64,000 nucleotides of DNA, taken from Amycolatopsis sp. cg9. Its GTDB lineage: Bacteria; Actinomycetota; Actinomycetes; Mycobacteriales; Pseudonocardiaceae. The DNA lies in the NCBI RefSeq assembly GCF_041346945.1, contig NZ_CP166850.1, forward strand, positions 8,416,501-8,480,500, read 5' to 3'. Positions within the stretch are counted from its first letter, which is position 1, and the number at the start of each line of letters is the position of its first letter. Positions 39,258 to 48,000 of the stretch are shown here, piece by piece. The notes below the pieces were generated by a model. That model was not told the DNA's origin and did not search any database. It saw only the letters and a list, made by a program, of their open reading frames with translations. The translations under genes and the position numbers were made by a program.

Positions 39258-39263
39258 TACTCT
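39258..39263 (+). promoter_or_regulatory. Candidate -10 box for a leaderless transcript
   Basis: TACTCT lies 7 bp before the GTG at 39271, with no Shine-Dalgarno in between. With the usual -10 to start distance, transcription would begin at or next to the GTG, so the mRNA may be leaderless, as many actinomycete mRNAs are. The -35 region is weak. Confidence 0.3.
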
Positions 39264-39270
39264 CAGTGGT

Positions 39271-41244
39271 GTGGACGGCATCGACAGTCTCCGGCACGCC
39301 ATCGAAACGATCCCCATCCCCGGCGCCCCGCCCCGGCTGTCGCGGCAAGGCGCCGCCGTCGGGCTCGCCCTCCTGGACACCTCGCTGCGGCTCAACCACG
39401 TGCGGCGGCTGACCGAACGGCTGACCGTCGTCGAGCACGGGACCGCGCGCCGCAGCACCGAGGTCGACGTCAGCCTCAAGCTCCTCGACGAAGGCCAGCG
39501 CCAGGCCACCGCGCAGCTGCAGGACCTCATCGGCCAGGAACACGGCGGCCGCGCCGCCGAGCGGCCGGCGCGGCAGCGGTCGCTTTGGGTGCCACTGGCC
39601 CGGTTGCCGCGGCGGGACGTCTCCCCCATCGACGTCTTCGACAGCTCGGGCCAGAAGCTGCCGCGGCTCACCCAGCACGAGGCGTCGCGGCTGGTCGCCG
39701 CCGGGCTCTACCGGCTGCTGCGCGGGATCCTCGGCAGCGACGAGAACGCGCAGACCGCCAAGCACGAGCTGAACACCTTCCTGTTCCAGGTGCACGAGCC
39801 GCGCTGGCTGATCCAGCAGGCGCTGCTGACGCTGCTCACCGAGCGGAACCACCCGGAGGAGGAGTTCGCGCTGGCCCCGGCCGGCGGCACCGTCCCCGGG
39901 TACGGGCGGCAGTGCCGGGAGCTGGCGCTGGGCATCCTCGACGGCTGCGCCGAGCTGCTGGTCGAGTACGCGTACCTGCTGAACGTCGCCGTCCGGGACT
40001 ACATGCTCGTGGTCGCCCTCGACGACTCCGTGGAGGAACACCGGCTCAGCTACGAAACCCCGCTGCACGTCGACGCGCGCCAGCCCGTCGCCAAGGAGCA
40101 GTGGCGGCGGCTGGCCGCCAGCCGGCGCGGCTACGTCGTGAGCTACCAGACCATGATCCCGGCGACGCTGAAGTCCTACCACCTGGTGGCCCGGACCGCG
40201 CCGGAGGCCGAGATCTCGCGGATGTACCTGTCCACCGACGCCGATCAGCACCAGGTGGAGGGTCTCGCCGAAGACCTCGGGTCGCTCGCCGAACGGCAGG
40301 ACGCCGCCCCGCTGCAGGAGGCCGACGGGGCCCGGCACAAGATCCTCGAGCTGCAGGCGCAGACCGTGCTGCGCCGGCTCGCGGACCTGCTGCGCCGCCG
40401 CAAGTGGGAGGCCGGTCAGTCCGGGGTGGAACTTTCCCCGCGCAGCCTGCCCGCCTGTCACCGGCTGGCCGCGGCGGCCACGACGGGCGAAGCGGTGCGG
40501 ACGGGGACCAACGAGCTCGACAACTCGCTGCGGCGGCATCCGGAGTTCACCGCCGCGAACCTGCGCGAGGCGGCGCGCGAGCTGACCGACCGGGAGTTCG
40601 GGCAGGACCTCGTGCTGGTCAACGGCATCGCCGACAACGAGGCGCGCGCGTACTGGCGCCGCTCCGGCGGCCGCGACCCGCGCGGCGACCACGTCCGCGT
40701 GCGCGCCACGCTCGTGCTCAAGGACTCGACGAAGTCCGGTCCGCTCAACGTGACGTTCTACGCGCTCGCCGTCGCGACGGTGTCGTTCGTGCTCGGGTGG
40801 CTGCTGGTGGGCAGTCCGTGGCCGTACGGCCGGGAAGCCACCGAAGCGCTCGGGCACATCGGTGACGGCCAGTCCGTGATCACCATGTTGCTGCTGCTGC
40901 CCGGTTTCCTCTACAGCCGCCTGTCGCTGCCACCGCGCCGCACCGTGCTCGGCTACCTCGGGACGCTGCCGCAGGCGCTCGTCCAGCTGAGCATCGCGGC
41001 CATCGCCGGGTTCGCCGCGACCGTCGCGACGCAGGCGAGGGGCGAAGTCGTGCAGGTGGCGCTGACGGTCGCGGTGGGGCTGCCGGTGCTCGCCGCGCTC
41101 GTGCTGTTCGGGCAGGCGTCCTGGCGCGAATCGGCGATCCCGCTGTCGCGCATCGGGGCGCCGCGGTGGGCGGGCGCCGGTGCCTGGGACCGCCGCCGGC
41201 CGCTGGAAGCCGACGTCCGGTTCGACTCTTCGGGGGGATGGTGA
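39271..41244 (+). CDS. Unrecognised 657-residue protein with C-terminal membrane helices
   Basis: The soluble N-terminal part (1-480) is helical and charged (RLNHVRRLTERLTVVEHGTA, EVDVSLKLLDEGQRQATAQL). It is followed by about four hydrophobic helices: TFYALAVATVSFVLGWLLVG near 492-512, MLLLLPGFLYSRLSLP, ALVQLSIAAIAGFAATVATQ, and LPVLAALVLFGQASW. The topology suggests a cytoplasmic domain on a membrane anchor. No family was recognised. The GTG start has a -10-like box just upstream but no Shine-Dalgarno. The stop overlaps the next gene by a few bases, so the pair works together. They lie between the CIS regulator and the sugar locus, and nothing in the sequence ties them to either. Confidence 0.55.
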   Translation: MDGIDSLRHAIETIPIPGAPPRLSRQGAAVGLALLDTSLRLNHVRRLTERLTVVEHGTARRSTEVDVSLKLLDEGQRQATAQLQDLIGQEHGGRAAERPARQRSLWVPLARLPRRDVSPIDVFDSSGQKLPRLTQHEASRLVAAGLYRLLRGILGSDENAQTAKHELNTFLFQVHEPRWLIQQALLTLLTERNHPEEEFALAPAGGTVPGYGRQCRELALGILDGCAELLVEYAYLLNVAVRDYMLVVALDDSVEEHRLSYETPLHVDARQPVAKEQWRRLAASRRGYVVSYQTMIPATLKSYHLVARTAPEAEISRMYLSTDADQHQVEGLAEDLGSLAERQDAAPLQEADGARHKILELQAQTVLRRLADLLRRRKWEAGQSGVELSPRSLPACHRLAAAATTGEAVRTGTNELDNSLRRHPEFTAANLREAARELTDREFGQDLVLVNGIADNEARAYWRRSGGRDPRGDHVRVRATLVLKDSTKSGPLNVTFYALAVATVSFVLGWLLVGSPWPYGREATEALGHIGDGQSVITMLLLLPGFLYSRLSLPPRRTVLGYLGTLPQALVQLSIAAIAGFAATVATQARGEVVQVALTVAVGLPVLAALVLFGQASWRESAIPLSRIGAPRWAGAGAWDRRRPLEADVRFDSSGGW

Positions 41245-42788
41245 GGATGCGCGGCCAACGGGTCTCCGTGCGCAACGTCGCCGATCTGGCGCGTGCGGGC
41301 TTCGAAATCGCGCGGCAGCCGGTGACCAAAGTGGACTTCGAGGTGCACCACGCGATGGCCCGCCACGGCTACCTGCGCGAGCTGGTCACCGCGGACGCCG
41401 ACAACGCCGTCTTCCTGGAGACGCTGTGCTCGGCCACGAACGGCGCCGGCGTCGTGATCGGCACCCGCACCCGCCAGCCGCTGGACGGCACCGAGGTCGT
41501 CGAGCACGTCGACGGCCACCGGCCGGCCGAACGCCCGGAGCAGAACGACGGCGGCTGGGTCTTCCACCAGACGACCTCGCCCAACCCGACGTTCATCTAC
41601 GAGTCCGAGCAGACCTTCGAGGGCCTGATCTCGATCGATCCGGCGGCGCGGGAAGTCAGCGAATGGCACGGACTGGCCGTCCGTGACCTGGTGCGGGAGA
41701 TCTCCGACGCCGCGGCGGCGTTCATCGACGCGCCGCTGCTGTCGCTGCAGTGCCCGGCGCAGCTGCCGCTGGTCGTGAAGACCCGCAACCACGACCTCCG
41801 CACCCGCAAGGAGATCGCGTCGCCGTGCGCGTCGCTGGCGGTCCGGTTCGCGATCGCGCTGCGGGACGTGTCCGCGGCCGCGCGGTTCGAGCTGGCCGAC
41901 CGGTTCCGCGAGCTGTGCGAGAAGCACGGCTACAGCTTCTGGCTCGCCGACACGCGACCGGGCCACCGGCAGGGCAACTGGTTCGAGGTCTACCACGCCG
42001 ACGGCGAGTTTTCCCCGCTGTACAAGGGCGACCTCCGCTCCCGCCAGCGCATCGGCACGTGCCTCCCGGTGACCTTCGTCGGCCCGGCCCGGATCGGCTC
42101 GACGCACGCGATCGTCTCGTTCCTGCAGCGCTACCCGCAGGTGGGTGTGGTGGGCTGCGCGGGCACGACGCTGTCCGACGTGGCGTTCGTCCACCTGCAG
42201 CTGGCGGTCCACGGCGTCGCCGCCGACCGGCTGAACCGCATCCTGGCCAAGCTCCTCGGCGAGTCGTCGACCCCGGCGCGCCCGCAGAAGCTGCTGCGCG
42301 AGCTGTTCAAGCGGCTCGGCCTGCCCCCGGACCCCGACGACCCGGCCCCGCCCTCGACGGACCCGACGGCCGACTACCAGACCTTCGCCGGCCCGGCGTT
42401 CGCCTACCGCCCGTTCCAGATGCCGGACTGCCTGGCGGTGTGGGTGTCGTGGGAGATCGCCCGCCAGCACCAGGGCCTGGCGGCACCGCTGGAGTGTCTG
42501 TACCGCGCCTTGAGCCAGGTCGCGTCGGCGGGTGACCTGGCGACGGTCGAGTACCTCATCTGCCGCGCGACCGAGCAGTCGGTGATCCGCGGGAAGGCGA
42601 AGCTGGCGGTCCCGAAGTCGGTCCTGCGGCAGTTCGCCTCGGGCGGGGTCGAGCTGCCGGCGTCGAAGCTGTGCGCGATGGTCGAGGAGGCGTGGAAGGC
42701 CCAGGTGGACCGCTCCGGGGTGGACGGGGTGAGCGAGCTGACGGTGGCGTGGCGCGAGTCCTGGCTCGGCCACTGGACGTACTCCTGA
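41238..42788 (+). CDS. Unrecognised 516-residue soluble protein coupled to the membrane protein
   Basis: Starts at ATG 41238 (GGGGGG upstream), or at GTG 41241/ATG 41247, all overlapping the preceding stop. It is a soluble alpha/beta protein without a signal. Visible segments include GYLRELVTADADNAVFLETL, NGAGVVIGTRTRQPLDG, WVFHQTTSPNPTFIYESEQT, SLQCPAQLPLVVKTRNHDLR and AFAYRPFQMPDCLAVWVSWE. No family recognised. Because it directly follows and overlaps a membrane-anchored protein of similar size, a two-component complex is likely. The segment QKLLRELFKRLGLPPDPDDP is followed by a Pro-rich linker, dividing it into two domains at about residue 365. No active-site motif could be named. Confidence 0.5.
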   Translation: MVRMRGQRVSVRNVADLARAGFEIARQPVTKVDFEVHHAMARHGYLRELVTADADNAVFLETLCSATNGAGVVIGTRTRQPLDGTEVVEHVDGHRPAERPEQNDGGWVFHQTTSPNPTFIYESEQTFEGLISIDPAAREVSEWHGLAVRDLVREISDAAAAFIDAPLLSLQCPAQLPLVVKTRNHDLRTRKEIASPCASLAVRFAIALRDVSAAARFELADRFRELCEKHGYSFWLADTRPGHRQGNWFEVYHADGEFSPLYKGDLRSRQRIGTCLPVTFVGPARIGSTHAIVSFLQRYPQVGVVGCAGTTLSDVAFVHLQLAVHGVAADRLNRILAKLLGESSTPARPQKLLRELFKRLGLPPDPDDPAPPSTDPTADYQTFAGPAFAYRPFQMPDCLAVWVSWEIARQHQGLAAPLECLYRALSQVASAGDLATVEYLICRATEQSVIRGKAKLAVPKSVLRQFASGGVELPASKLCAMVEEAWKAQVDRSGVDGVSELTVAWRESWLGHWTYS

Positions 42789-42810
42789 CCGCCGCCGGCT
42801 CGTCCAGGCC

Positions 42811-43056
42811 CTACCGCACCACGCCGGCGAAGAGGACGAGCCCGAGGCCGACCAGCAGCAGCGGGACGACGACCAAGGTCCAGGTCAGCAGCCGCTTCAG
42901 CTTGTAGACGGCGACCAAGGTCTCGTACTTCATCTGCAGGTCGGCCTCGTCGACGTCGTCCGCCTCGAGGATCCGGGCCACCACCTGCTCCATTTCGGTG
43001 CCGGCCCGGACCTCGTGCGCGGTCATGATGCCGAACTGCGCGAGTGTTTCAGCCAT
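42811..43056 (-). CDS. Small C-terminal tail-anchored protein
   Basis: 81 residues. An acidic helical part (MAETLAQFGIMTAHEVRAGT, ILEADDVDEADLQMKYETLV) leads to a hydrophobic C-terminal helix (RLLTWTLVVVPLLLVGLGLVL) and ends in two residues after a short loop. The ATG at 43056 follows GGGAGG. The build is that of a tail-anchored or single-pass protein with a cytoplasmic N-terminus. It converges with the 516-residue protein gene on the plus strand and starts 71 bp downstream of the cupredoxin gene's end. No family recognised. Confidence 0.6.
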   Translation of the reverse strand: MAETLAQFGIMTAHEVRAGTEMEQVVARILEADDVDEADLQMKYETLVAVYKLKRLLTWTLVVVPLLLVGLGLVLFAGVVR

Positions 43057-43127
43057 GGCGGTGACCTCCCGCTTTCCGGTGCTACTCGCAGGTCGTCCCA
43101 AGCGGCACCGCCGTTACGGCCGGCCGC

Positions 43128-44951
43128 CTACAGGCGCTTCTTCGCGTCCGGGCGGGCGGGGGTCGCCGCGGGCGGGCCGCCGATGTCGGACTCGATCGCC
43201 GCCGTCACGATGCGGTTGCGGTCGCCTGACGACAGGACGCCGTTGCCCACCAGTTCCTGGGTCACCGCCTTCACGTGCTGCACGAACCGGTCGTGCGAGG
43301 CGTACTCCGCGGTCTCGTCGATGACGTCGTTGAGCGTGCAGCCGTTGCCCGTGTCGATGTTCTCCACCTGGCTGTCGATTCCGCCGATCACCACCGTGTC
43401 GCGGGTGTCGGAGTTCGGGCACGCGTCCGGTGGTGGCGAGGCCGCGACCACCGTGAACGTGCCCGCCACCTCCGCCGACACGTTGCCGGCGACGTCCGTG
43501 GCCCGCGCGCGGACGGTGTGCGCGCCCAGCGCGGGCACGACCACCGGTGCCGGGTACCGCGTCCACGCGCCACTGTCCAGTTTGTACTCCACCAGGCCCA
43601 CCCCGGACTCCGCGTCGGAAGCCGCGACGGAAACCGTCGCCTGGCCCACGTAGTTCCAGCCGCCGTCCTGCTTGCCGGTGACCTGGAGGGAGACCGACGG
43701 CGCGGTGGTGTCCCCGCCGGCGACCACGGTGAACGCGACCGAACCCTCCGCGGACGCGTTCCCGGCGACGTCACGGGCGCGGTAGCCCACCGTGTGCGCG
43801 CCCGCCGCGGTCACCGGAACCGGTGCGGCGTAGGCGGTCCACGCCCCACCGTCCACCTTGTACTCCACCGCGGCGACCCCGGAACCCGGGTCGGAAGCGG
43901 TCACCGTCACGGTCGCCTTGCCGACGTAGTTGCCGTCGGCGTCCTGCGTACCGGCCACGGAAGCCGAGACCACCGGCGCCGTCGTGTCCCGCTTGACCAC
44001 CGTGAAGGAGGACATGCCCTCCGGTGACGTGTTCCCCGCGGCGTCGGTCGCCCGGAAGTGGACCATGTGCGCGCCCGCCCCGGTCACCGCGACCGGCGCC
44101 GAATAGCGCGTCCAAGCACCGCCGTCGAGCTGGTACTCCACCGAAGCGACCGCGGAATCGGCGTCGGTCGCCGTCAAGGTGACCGTGGCGACGTCGAGGT
44201 AGTTGCCCGCGGAATCCTTGTCCCCCGAGAGAGACGCGGTCACCGTCGGCGGCGTCGTATCGCCTTGCCCCTCGACGATCGTGAAGTGCGCCATCCCCTC
44301 TTCGGACGTGTTCCCGGCGACGTCGGTCGCCCGGTGGTGCAGCATGTGCATGCCCACCGCGGTGACCACCACCGGCGCCGAATACGCCGTCCACGCGCCG
44401 CCGTCGAGCTGGTACTCGACCGAAGCCACCCCGGAGCCCGCGTCGGTCGCCGAAAGCGAGACCGTGGCCGACTCGATGTAGTTGCCCGACGGATCGCGGT
44501 CCCCCGCCACCGCGGCGGTCACGACCGGCGGCGTGGTGTCCCCGGTGCCGTCGGAGACCACGAACTCCCCAACCATCGCGGTGTGGCCGGGGATGGTGCA
44601 GAAGTACCGGTACTTGCCCGGCGTGAGCGTCACGACGGCTTCGTGCCGGCCGTTCTGCGGGTCGAACGGGTTGGCCAGGATGTTGAGGGAGACGTCGTGG
44701 TTGTAGCCCGGCGTCGAGGTGTCGAACGTCAGCGTGTGCGACATCCCGGTCGTGTTGCCGGTGGCTTCGCTGTTCTCGAAGACGATGGTGGTCTCGCCGG
44801 GCAGCGCGCCGGTCGGCGCGGACGCGTATTCGGTGGTGCTGTTGTTCCCGGTCCAGGTCAGCGTCTGGACCGGCGCCGCCACCGCGGGGGTGGCCAGCCC
44901 GAGCAGGGCGAGAAAAGCCGTCAGCAGCACGGCGATCAGTCGTGGGGACAT
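43128..44951 (-). CDS. Secreted cupredoxin with Ig-like repeats
   Basis: 607 residues with a Sec signal (hydrophobic core LIAVLLTAFLALLGLATPAVA, cleavage near AVA-AP). Residues 27-135 form a plastocyanin-like domain. MSHTLTF carries the first copper His, and the C-terminal loop YFCTIPGHTAMVGEF provides Cys, His and Met, the type 1 copper ligand set. Four Ig-like repeats of about 90 residues follow, each with DTTxPxV at its start and EYQLDGGAW or EYKVDGGAW and AxDVAGN inside. The last 90 residues are a Cys-containing module (NGCTLNDVIDETAEY) also found in the neighbouring giant protein. It probably transfers electrons outside the cell. Confidence 0.8.
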   Translation of the reverse strand: MSPRLIAVLLTAFLALLGLATPAVAAPVQTLTWTGNNSTTEYASAPTGALPGETTIVFENSEATGNTTGMSHTLTFDTSTPGYNHDVSLNILANPFDPQNGRHEAVVTLTPGKYRYFCTIPGHTAMVGEFVVSDGTGDTTPPVVTAAVAGDRDPSGNYIESATVSLSATDAGSGVASVEYQLDGGAWTAYSAPVVVTAVGMHMLHHRATDVAGNTSEEGMAHFTIVEGQGDTTPPTVTASLSGDKDSAGNYLDVATVTLTATDADSAVASVEYQLDGGAWTRYSAPVAVTGAGAHMVHFRATDAAGNTSPEGMSSFTVVKRDTTAPVVSASVAGTQDADGNYVGKATVTVTASDPGSGVAAVEYKVDGGAWTAYAAPVPVTAAGAHTVGYRARDVAGNASAEGSVAFTVVAGGDTTAPSVSLQVTGKQDGGWNYVGQATVSVAASDAESGVGLVEYKLDSGAWTRYPAPVVVPALGAHTVRARATDVAGNVSAEVAGTFTVVAASPPPDACPNSDTRDTVVIGGIDSQVENIDTGNGCTLNDVIDETAEYASHDRFVQHVKAVTQELVGNGVLSSGDRNRIVTAAIESDIGGPPAATPARPDAKKRL

Positions 44952-45014
44952 CGCGGGAGAACCTTCCTGGGATGGGACGGATGGGGGCCGGGCGCACGCC
45001 CGGCCCCCATCGCG

Positions 45015-48000
45015 CTACAGCTGCCGCACCCGGATGTTGCGGAACTCGATCAGGTCGTTGTCGCTGTGGTTCTGCAGCCCGATGAACCCGCTGACGAACT
45101 GCCGCAGGTCGGTCGGCGGGTCACCCGCGCGCGACGACTGCTGGCCCGGCGTGTTGTCGAACTCGTTGATCACCACGCCGTTGCGGATCATCGTGTAGTG
45201 CTGCCCGACGACCTTGATCTCGTACTCGTTCCACGTTCCCTTCGGCCGCGCGCCCGCCTGGTCGAGCGGGCGCGGGTCGAAGTTGTAGACCGACCCGGTC
45301 TTCTGCGGTTCGCCGGTGTCGCCGTCGTAGATCTGGATCTCGTGGCCGCAGTAGATGGCCACCCACGCCTGCGACGTCCGCGCCGACCCGACCGTGCCGC
45401 AGCTGCCCGGCGGCCGCTGGTCCAGGGGTGTCCGCGGATCCGGGAAGCGGACGAAGACGCCGCTGTTGGCCCGGTACCCCTCGGGTGCGATGTCCTTGAA
45501 CTGCACCTTCACCGAGAAGTCGCCGAACTGCCGCTGGGCGTACCAGAGCATGCCCAGCCCGCCACCGGCCCGGATGGACCCGTCGGGTTGCAACGCGAAC
45601 TGCCCCGACGGCGCTTGTTCCCACGCCCGCAGCGACGCGGCGGTGCCGTCGAACAGCGCCTCGTACCCCGTCGTGCCCGGCTTCCCGATCGGCGACGCCT
45701 CCGCCGCCGCGTTCAGCTCGGCCACCTCGGCGTCGTTCAGCACCCCGAGGTCGGAGAGCGTCTCGGTGGCCTGCCCGACGTGGTTGACGAACGCCGCGTG
45801 CGTGGTCCACACGCCTTCGTCGTCGATGAAGTCGTCGACCGTGCAGCCACCGCCGGCGTTGCGGTTGACCACCTTCGTGATGCTGTCGCCCAACGTCACC
45901 ACCGGGCTCGGATCGGCCACCACGCAGCCGACGTTCACCGCGGTCCGGGTCGTCACCGCTTCACCGTTCGCGTAGGTCACGGTCAGCTTCGCGGTGAAGA
46001 TCCCCGTGCGCGGGTAGGTGTGCCGCGGGTCGGCCTGGGTGGACACCGAGCCGTCGCCGAACTCCCAGCGGTAGGACACGCCGCCGGACTTCGACCCGGT
46101 GAACGCCGCCGTCAGCGCCTTGTTCTGCACCATCGTCGACGTCGCCGCGGGCGCCGGGGTCGGCGCGCCGCCGGTGTAGCTGATCTTCAGCAGCTTCTGG
46201 TTGGCGTCGAGCGAGAAGAACCCGTTGCCGTAGTCCAGGACGTACAGCGCGCCGTCCGGCCCGAACTTGGCGTCCATCCAGCTCTGCACCCGGGTGTCAC
46301 CCGAGCCGCCCGGGATGATCTGCCGGAACGTCTCGGCGAACACCGGCGGCTGGTGCGTCGGCACGCCGGCCGGGTCGACGGTCACCGCGACCCGGTTCTG
46401 CGCGTTCGACTCGTCGCCGATGAACCACTTGTTGTCCCAGTACGCCGGCCAGGCCACGCCGCTGTTCGTGTTGACCAGCGAGCGGTGGTACGTCGGCCCG
46501 GACATGACCGCCTGGCCGCCGCCCCGCAGGTACGGCTGGGTGTAGGTGGCGTCCGCCGCGACGTACGTCGGGATGGACGAGCCCGGCCGCTTCGGGAAGA
46601 CCGGCCCGCCGCCGTCCGGCGAGTACCAGATCATGTTGTCCTTGATCGGCGGCAGGTTCACCAGGCCCGTGTTGCGCGGCGAGGTGTTGACCGGGTTGTC
46701 GCAGTCGTACCAGCCGGTCAGCTCGGCCGCGTTCGTGCTGCTGCGGTCGCGGTAGGGCTGCCGGTTGCCCATGCAGTACGGCCAGCCGTGGTTGCCCGCC
46801 TCGGTGATGATGGTCGCCGTCTCGTACTTCGCCGGGCCCAGTTCGGGGCTCGGCGAGGACGCGTCGGGACCGACCCAGCCCGCGGTCATCCAGTTGTGCA
46901 CGGGATCGATCTGCAGCCGCGAGATGTTGCGGACGCCCATCACGTAGATCTCCGGGCGCGTCTTGTCCGCCGGCCCGTTCGGGAACAGGTTGCCCGCCGG
47001 GATGGTGTACGTCCCGTTGGCCTCCGGGTGGATCCGCAGGATCTTGCCGCCCAGGTCGTTCGTGTTGCCCGCCGTGCGGCGCGCGTCCTGGAACGAGAGG
47101 CCCTTGTAGTCGAGCGTCCAGTTGTTGCCCGAGTAGCCGTTCGAGCCGCCCGAGGAGTTGTTGTCCCCGGACCCGACGTAGAGGTTGCCGTCCTTGTCGA
47201 ACGCCATGCCGCCGCCGGCGTGGCAGCAGCTGTGGATCTGCACATCCCAGGACAGCAGGTCCTTGCGGGTCGCCTGGTCGATCGTCTGCGCGGTCGCGTT
47301 GTAGGTGAACCGCGAGATCGTGCGCTTGCCGATCCGCTTGTCGCGGTCGATCGACTCGTGCGGCATCCAGTAGGCGTAGAACCAGCCGTTCTCGGTGAAC
47401 TTCGGGTCCAGCGTGATCCCGAGCAGGCCCTCTTCGTTCTTGACCAGCTCGTCGCCGCTGCCCCGGTTGCCCATCACGCGCAACGTCGTGAGCAGCTTGA
47501 CCTTCTTGGTGACCGGGTCCCACTGGTGGATCGTGCCGCAGCCGAGGCCGACGTTCGGGTCGTCCCAGCTGACGACCGGCCCGGTCGGGCAGGCGGCCTT
47601 GCCGATGTAGAACACCTTGCCGTCCGGGGCGATGGTCAGCCCGTGCGGCTCGCCGATCTGGTCGAGCTGCCCGGCCGCGTTCTTGCCGGTCAGCCGCTCG
47701 ACCTTGTAGTTCGCGGCGATCCCGGCCTGGCAGTCGCCGCGCACCATCCCGGTCGTCCAGCGCAACGCGCCGAGCAGGTGCTTCCGGAACTGGTCTTCGC
47801 CGTAGGACCCTTCGGTGCGGCCCATGCCGGTGTAGAAGGAGCGGCCGCCGTCGTAGTCGCGGCACCACGAGATCGGGTGGAACGCGCCGTTCGCGCCGAC
47901 CCCGGGGTTGTAGCCCTTCTCCTCGACCTGCGCGACCGTGTGGACGGTGCCGACCGGGTTGGTCTCCCAGTTGAGCCAGCGGTCGGTGCGCGTCCAGTTC

